Origin: a virus
DNA: 64,000 nucleotides
IMG/VR virus record: IMGVR_UViG_3300031688_000009
Span: 1 to 64,000 of that record
Direction: 5' to 3' (one strand)
Positions 59,178 to 64,000 of the stretch are shown piece by piece. The position numbers were made by a program, and so were the translations under genes. The notes beneath the pieces were generated by a model. That model saw nothing but the letters and a program-made list of their open reading frames with translations, was not told the DNA's origin and ran no database searches. The stretch's first letter is position 1. Each line of letters begins with the position of its first letter.

Positions 59178-60904
59178 TGTCAGATAAAAAAATAATATTA
59201 CCCCAACTGAGGTTTAAGGGGTCAGAAGAAACCGATTTAAACCTTAAGATTGAGTTAGGTCAGGATTCTAGACATATTGTCGAAGGGGATAGGACGGTCC
59301 TATTAGACCAATCGGAACAATACGACCGAGAGAGACAGAAATCCGAGAAGTATCGTTTAACAGGGGTTATTAGACCCATTTTTAAGAATTTAACAGACAT
59401 AACCACTAATAACATTGACATATTATCTGAGATGTTTTTTAATAGTGGTAAGATTGATGGGATTATAAATGATACCAACGCAAATACCCCGGCAGACTTG
59501 AATTTGAGTCAAATGGTTGGAAAACTTTCATATGACGAATTTGACTTCATCCGAAAAGATTATGTAGGGAGTAATGACCCTAATAGTTTTGGGTTATATA
59601 ATAATGGGAGTGGATTTGGACCTGTCAACGCAGATAAGATAAATTGGAATGCGTACCTAACGTATCCTTTTAGTAAGTCAACTACAAATCTAACCGTTAA
59701 TTCGGTTGAAATGGACGGGTTTCTAAATTTCAACTTAGGGAGTGGGTTACCAATTAAACTTATGACGTCAATAAGTGTTTCGAACCCATATTATGAGTTC
59801 TACTCACCATTTAATCATGGATTAACTAGTGAAAGTTTCGTCAGTATTGGTGGGAATGTTTATTCCGTAGATTTTACCGGAAATGAAAAGTATCGGTCAG
59901 ACAATAATTATTTTTCTATCAGTGGTGGTCAAATAGTTAGTGGTGTTACGTTTACAGAGGGGGATGTTACAACATTTAAAAGGGTTGTTGAAAAAAACAA
60001 TGAGATAGAATCAACTTCAGAGTATTATATATTACAACATAAGGTGTTAAGAACTCCGAAAAATTTTACATTATCTAAAAATGCGTTTGAATCTTCAATT
60101 TTTGAGGATGAGAGGAAGTTACCTAAGTATTTTGTTAGTAATGACATTAATCATGATAACTACGGTGTCCCTTCGTTTAATAATGACGGTAAGGTGGTGA
60201 CGCAAGAGTTAGGGGATACGTATTTAGCGATATTAGATGATGAGATTGATGTTGATGGATTAGAGGACCATTTAAATCGACCAATTAGTAAGTTATATTT
60301 CACGACACTATTTAAGAATAGTATGGGTATGTTCGGTAAACAACGTTTTGGGTTTAAAGAACAAATAGGTCTCGGGTCGGAAGAGTATATTATGGATATT
60401 GATGGTGGTCTGTATGTCGTTGGAGATGATGGGGTAGTGACTAAAGATTTTGAGGTCGGAGATGTGATTGATGGTGGAATATATGAGTATAACCCATACG
60501 ATTTGGTTGACCGAGAGGTATCGATTCGTAAAAATAGGTTGGAATATAATTCAGATTTGTTTATGATAGACGAGGGTCCTAATTATTCTTATGATGTACA
60601 TCACGAATATAAGTTAAGAGAATTTTCTGACTATATTGAGGAGAGTGATACGAGTAATATCTATAACTTACCGAAATATGCGAACTACATAGAGAAGGAG
60701 AAAATATGGATATGGAGAGATTTATGGGGTAAAGGATACGTTAACCCTCAGGGGTTAGGTGTTGACAATCCATTCATTAATGGGTGTCATTATTTGAACA
60801 AACAGATTAATTTATATATTAAGCCGGATACTATTGACGGTATCACAAATAACAGGGTAACTGACAATAGGGTTGACCCATTTTTAATTGATTATTGTGG
60901 GTAA
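59177..60904 (+). CDS. Baseplate-region virion protein, 575 residues
   Basis: The start overlaps the upstream stop as TAATG. The protein starts MSDKKIILPQLRFKGSEETD, is beta-rich, and repeats short Gly/Asn turns. A segment with SKLYFTTLFKNSMGMFGKQR (about residue 374) and the acidic DIDGGLYVVGDDGVVTKDFE follow, ending in DNRVDPFLIDYCG. It resembles in size and position the T4 gp8/gp10 part of the wedge, but no specific family was recognised. The gene overlaps the next start. It is part of the continuous late operon beginning at the gp25-like gene. Confidence 0.6.
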   Translation: MSDKKIILPQLRFKGSEETDLNLKIELGQDSRHIVEGDRTVLLDQSEQYDRERQKSEKYRLTGVIRPIFKNLTDITTNNIDILSEMFFNSGKIDGIINDTNANTPADLNLSQMVGKLSYDEFDFIRKDYVGSNDPNSFGLYNNGSGFGPVNADKINWNAYLTYPFSKSTTNLTVNSVEMDGFLNFNLGSGLPIKLMTSISVSNPYYEFYSPFNHGLTSESFVSIGGNVYSVDFTGNEKYRSDNNYFSISGGQIVSGVTFTEGDVTTFKRVVEKNNEIESTSEYYILQHKVLRTPKNFTLSKNAFESSIFEDERKLPKYFVSNDINHDNYGVPSFNNDGKVVTQELGDTYLAILDDEIDVDGLEDHLNRPISKLYFTTLFKNSMGMFGKQRFGFKEQIGLGSEEYIMDIDGGLYVVGDDGVVTKDFEVGDVIDGGIYEYNPYDLVDREVSIRKNRLEYNSDLFMIDEGPNYSYDVHHEYKLREFSDYIEESDTSNIYNLPKYANYIEKEKIWIWRDLWGKGYVNPQGLGVDNPFINGCHYLNKQINLYIKPDTIDGITNNRVTDNRVDPFLIDYCG

Positions 60905-61790
60905 AATTAAAATAAGAAAAGGAGAGACGTTAAACATACCAATTGAGTTAAGTCAACAATTTGACATTACAGGTCAGGAAGATTTAATCGAAAAGTATGA
61001 GGATGATGTAATGCAAGAAATCATAAACCCGATTAAGGATTATGAGGTTGCTAAGTTCATACACGAACCAAATGAGTATGGAATGAATAACCTTTATATG
61101 GTTATGACATTTAAGAATGGTGAGAATTCGTGGATTGATGAATACGAACCTCAGGGGTTTACCGAAATGGAATTATTCTCATTCACTAAAAATGTGAAGA
61201 ATAGTTTCTTTAAGTTGGACTTCTATGACACGCCAAATAGAGAACAACAAAAACAACAATTTACTAAAATAATACCAATGTATTTATCAAACCTTGCGGT
61301 GTATGATAAAGATATGGACGGAATTGCGGATTACGAGGATGGTGATGTTGATGGGGTAAATATGGAGGGTACTGTTAGTGGGGACACTCAGGCCGACATT
61401 ATTAATTTATCGAATAGACTTAGTAGTATTATCACGCAAAGCACTGTAGGTTCATATATAGTACCAAACTTTTTCTCGAACATTTTCAAAAATAATGAGA
61501 TTTCGGATATGTTTATTTTTAAGGATACTGATACTAAAAACGTAAACGAATTTTATTTTACGTGTCGTTTTTATAATGCGAAGGATGGTAATGTGGTTAG
61601 AATGTTAAACGACCCTAAAGAAGACGGTGGGGTGAACCCTAGAGAGGACTTTTACTATAAAATGGTTATAAACCGGGAAGATAGGACATATATTATTTTA
61701 ACTCACAATGATGATTCGAATGTTTATACTGATAGAGTCGGACATAGTAGTGAGAATGGGCCGATACCGTTAATATTTTTTGAACAATAA
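60897..61790 (+). CDS. Baseplate-region hypothetical protein (GTG start)
   Basis: 297 residues if started at GTG 60897 (GKIKIRKGETLNIPIEL), which overlaps the previous stop by 8 nt. A TTG at 60888 would give the slightly longer form. The first third alternates strands and helices; a DMDGIADYEDGDVDGVN stretch (about residue 140) looks like a calcium-binding loop run (DxDxDG spacing, as in thrombospondin type 3/dockerin loops). The last third is beta-rich (NVNEFYFTCRFYNAKDGNVV). No family recognised. The stop overlaps the next ATG by one base, so translation is coupled. Confidence 0.6.
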   Translation: MGKIKIRKGETLNIPIELSQQFDITGQEDLIEKYEDDVMQEIINPIKDYEVAKFIHEPNEYGMNNLYMVMTFKNGENSWIDEYEPQGFTEMELFSFTKNVKNSFFKLDFYDTPNREQQKQQFTKIIPMYLSNLAVYDKDMDGIADYEDGDVDGVNMEGTVSGDTQADIINLSNRLSSIITQSTVGSYIVPNFFSNIFKNNEISDMFIFKDTDTKNVNEFYFTCRFYNAKDGNVVRMLNDPKEDGGVNPREDFYYKMVINREDRTYIILTHNDDSNVYTDRVGHSSENGPIPLIFFEQ

Positions 61791-62746
61791 TGAAGAGAGT
61801 AATTAAAAAATTAGAAACAGGTGACCATACGTTCCCAATCGTCTTAGAACAGACGGTGGATAATGTGGGATTATATACACCGACAGACGGAGGGATAGGA
61901 CAATTAGATACTATTTGTAATTTTGTCTTACTAACCAACGCGTTAAATACTACGGTAATACTTAAGGATGGTATGAATACCGATAAATATTCTTTCTTAA
62001 AAGGACTTACATATGTAATCTATTGGGGTGATGGGAATAGTGAGACGTTTAGTGTTGATGGGATATCCCACACACATACTTATGATGTTTCGGACACTAC
62101 ATTACCGATTGAGGTAACCATGTTATTTACTACTCCGTGGGGTAACCATAGAGAGGTAAAGACAATTAACATTCCGTCAACGGATACGGTAATATTTAAT
62201 CCGGCGATTAGAACCCCCGAGTTTTTAGGTTATGATACTAACGTTGTCACATACATTAACACTTCAGGTGTTATTATTTGTAATGGGGTTCAGAGTAGAT
62301 TAACTGAGATGAAAAAATATGGGACTTTTACATATACGACGAACATAACTGATTCTGAGGGTATGCTAGGAATCAAAGGAATATCTGAGATAACCGGGTC
62401 AATTATTACATACTTTATTGATAGAATTAAATATATGGATGATAGCGATACTGGTAATACGACCATTAGTTTATACCCTGAGTTATTCACTAATGGTGAT
62501 ATATTTAATGGGGTTGAATATATTAATGAGATGTTAAATATTGAGATGGAACCTGTAGTACATCAAGAAGTTTTTCATGGGATAACTGGTGACATTGAAA
62601 TACAATCGGATATCTTTATAGAGAGAGGTAAACAAGCTCCCTTCGAGTTTTACTATAAAATGGGGGAAATTTCCAATATGAAAGAGTTGGAACAAAACGG
62701 AAACAAGTTTTTTACTATCAACAATGATGATGATTTTAAACTATAA
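61790..62746 (+). CDS. Virion-type protein with a PKD-like domain
   Basis: 318 residues. The ATG overlaps the upstream stop (TAATG). The segment LTYVIYWGDGNSETFSVDGI then SHTHTYDVSDTTLP (about residues 74-107) matches PKD domains, in which a W-GDG strand, a H-x-Y strand and the following strand recur. PKD domains are Ig-like spacers common in surface and carbohydrate-binding proteins of Bacteroidetes and in tail proteins of their phages. The rest is beta-rich with no recognised family. A host-surface contact or structural spacer role in the baseplate periphery is an inference. Confidence 0.65.
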   Translation: MKRVIKKLETGDHTFPIVLEQTVDNVGLYTPTDGGIGQLDTICNFVLLTNALNTTVILKDGMNTDKYSFLKGLTYVIYWGDGNSETFSVDGISHTHTYDVSDTTLPIEVTMLFTTPWGNHREVKTINIPSTDTVIFNPAIRTPEFLGYDTNVVTYINTSGVIICNGVQSRLTEMKKYGTFTYTTNITDSEGMLGIKGISEITGSIITYFIDRIKYMDDSDTGNTTISLYPELFTNGDIFNGVEYINEMLNIEMEPVVHQEVFHGITGDIEIQSDIFIERGKQAPFEFYYKMGEISNMKELEQNGNKFFTINNDDDFKL

Positions 62747-62760
62747 AATGACATAAACAC

Positions 62761-62767
62761 TATTTAT
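62761..62767 (+). promoter_or_regulatory. Late-promoter-like TATTTAT box
   Basis: AACACTATTTATTAATA ends 17 nt before the ATG at 62785. Confidence 0.6.
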
Positions 62768-62784
62768 TAATATAATTAAAACAA

Positions 62785-63693
62785 ATGGCTACAGGTAACT
62801 ACGGAATAAAAAGACCAGCGGATGTTTCACCTTCGGATGTTGAAGTGTTTTTACACTACACTGAAAATAGGGATGCGACTAACGTGCCCGTTTTTAAGAA
62901 ATTAAACTCAGGGGACATACTTTCACCTGTATTTCATAATTCGGAGACTGGGGGGACCTCAGGTACTGAATTATTAGGTGGTATGTATAATTTAACACTA
63001 CAAAGTGATGAGTTTACGGACTTAGGGGTATATAACCTTTATTTAAGACCTAAACAGGTCAGAACCACAATTGTTGATTGTGGAGTATTACTAACATTAC
63101 CTAATGTGAAAGGATTAATATTTGATATTTCAAATGTTGATGCTGAGGACAGGAGTAAGTTCGTAAATAATGGGTTAGTTGGTCACAGAATTGAGTATTT
63201 AGACTCTAATGGGGCGAAAGTTAGTAACTTTTTCAGGATAATCACTAGTAGTTTTTACTGTGAACCTATAGTTGCTAATCTAACAAATACAAATCAAAAA
63301 TCATTAAGATATAGATATACGTCAAACCCGACTAGTTTATTGTTCTGTACTGTCACGCCGAGTTCGGCTCCGACTAATAATATAACTGCAATACCATTTA
63401 TAGGGGAACCTAATCAGAATGTTGTTATCAGTAATACGTACTTCAATCCGCTACATATGGAGGTTGAAATGGTAGAGCACGATAATCAAACATTGGCATA
63501 CGCTCTTTATGGGAACCAAACTAAGTCTATGGAGGACGGTATATATACTATTTACGATAAAGATAAGAACATATTTAAGCAATATAACTTATTCGAAATA
63601 CGTGACGAAATTAATAATAAACTATACGAGGTACGTGAGGATAGAATTGATAATATCGATACTACCAAAGGGTTCGATGATATCACAGAATAA
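62785..63693 (+). CDS. Baseplate-region virion protein, 302 residues
   Basis: Begins MATGNYGIKRPADVSPSDVE, followed by a beta-rich body: YNLYLRPKQVRTTIVDCGVL, then LTLPNVKGLIFDIS, and HRIEYLDSNGAKVSNFFRII. The C-terminal third has NVVISNTYFNPLHMEVEMVE and then a helix rich in charged residues (NLFEIRDEINNKLYEVRED). No family was recognised. A late-type box at 17 nt starts a new transcription unit. The stop overlaps the following start (TAATG), so it is coupled to the edge-truncated gene. Its position at the end of the wedge cluster suggests a peripheral baseplate or fibre-attachment protein. Confidence 0.6.
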   Translation: MATGNYGIKRPADVSPSDVEVFLHYTENRDATNVPVFKKLNSGDILSPVFHNSETGGTSGTELLGGMYNLTLQSDEFTDLGVYNLYLRPKQVRTTIVDCGVLLTLPNVKGLIFDISNVDAEDRSKFVNNGLVGHRIEYLDSNGAKVSNFFRIITSSFYCEPIVANLTNTNQKSLRYRYTSNPTSLLFCTVTPSSAPTNNITAIPFIGEPNQNVVISNTYFNPLHMEVEMVEHDNQTLAYALYGNQTKSMEDGIYTIYDKDKNIFKQYNLFEIRDEINNKLYEVREDRIDNIDTTKGFDDITE

Positions 63694-64000
63694 TGGCAAA
63701 AAAGTATAGATTCCCAGGTAATGGAGAAGGGACGTTTTCCGATGGATTGGTAGGTAATCAAAGTACCTCCAATAATGAATTCACGCAAAACAATTTCTCA
63801 ACAGAAGGGACCCCTATACAAAGAGATACTAAAACTTTCACTACCGAAGAATTTTCAAAACCTATAAGTTTAGAGGATTTAACTTCAGAGGTAAGTTTAG
63901 AGAAAATAAAAAAATCATTCGACCAATCATTAAAAATTAAATTCAATACCGAAAAGGGTGCTAAGGATTTATTTGGTTCTTCATTTTTAAGAGCTAAGGT
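63693..64000 (+). CDS. Hypothetical virion-type protein, cut by window edge
   Basis: An open frame runs from ATG 63693 (overlapping the previous stop as TAATG) to the end of the window, giving 102 residues with no stop. It starts MAKKYRFPGNGEGTFSDGLV, is Ser/Thr/Asn-rich and has charged helical segments around residues 63-85 (LTSEVSLEKIKKSFDQSLKI). No family was recognised from this fragment. Coupling to the upstream gene implies it belongs to the same late baseplate/fibre unit. Confidence 0.65.
   Translation, partial: MAKKYRFPGNGEGTFSDGLVGNQSTSNNEFTQNNFSTEGTPIQRDTKTFTTEEFSKPISLEDLTSEVSLEKIKKSFDQSLKIKFNTEKGAKDLFGSSFLRAK

Overview
The window is a gap-poor, AT-rich stretch of a large tailed-phage genome with a contractile tail. 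Recognisable T4-type genes are a late sigma factor (gp55-like), ssDNA-binding protein (gp32-like), UvsX/RecA-type recombinase, FEN/RNase H exonuclease, DnaB/gp41-type helicase, family B DNA polymerase, class Ia ribonucleotide reductase, tail sheath, tail tube, tape measure, gp15-like sheath terminator, and gp25/gp6-type baseplate wedge proteins. The host is probably a member of the Bacteroidetes: replication genes are preceded by TTTG-(19/20 nt)-TAnnTTTG promoters, the hallmark of that phylum, and start codons have A-rich leaders instead of strong Shine-Dalgarno sites. I do not recognise the phage itself. No tRNA, CRISPR array, insertion sequence or integrase was seen, and no gap without genes exceeds 300 bases.

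Layout. Positions 1-10748 (minus strand) hold small virion-type proteins, a WYL-like protein, three glycosyltransferases, a degenerate HD protein, dUTPase, PhoH ATPase, a degenerate HAD protein, the gp55-like sigma factor and an edge-truncated gene. Positions 10806-15851 (plus) hold three virion-type genes and DNA polymerase. Positions 15903-21112 are mixed: two minus-strand virion-type genes, a plus-strand zinc-finger gene, then a minus-strand hypothetical and an SNF2 helicase. Positions 21177-42655 (plus) are the tail module: neck/terminator proteins, sheath, a HAD phosphatase, tube, a chaperone-like pair that may be joined by frameshifting, tape measure, two giant hub/baseplate proteins around a LysM/gp53-like protein, and small head-type proteins. 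Positions 42713-51731 (plus) are replication and nucleotide metabolism. Positions 51843-64000 (plus) are the baseplate wedge/periphery module, which continues beyond the window.

Regulation. A motif TATTTAT, usually preceded by GA or AG, sits 4-41 nt (often 14-19) before structural gene starts, always in the same orientation relative to the gene, on both strands. It is a good candidate for the late promoter read by the gp55-like factor. Its sense is the reverse complement of the classical T4 late box TATAAATA. Replication genes use host-type TAnnTTTG promoters. Hairpin terminators separate polB, sheath, tube, ssb and nrdA from the next gene.

Most interesting leads: the late-promoter family; a +1 or -2 frameshift candidate between tube and tape measure; a caspase-fold-like protein lacking the catalytic His in the baseplate cluster; several proteins sharing a short basic N-terminus ending in (L/I)xE that resembles T4 capsid-targeting peptides, including an intact HAD phosphatase; and a giant hub-like protein ending in a putative cell-wall hydrolase domain.
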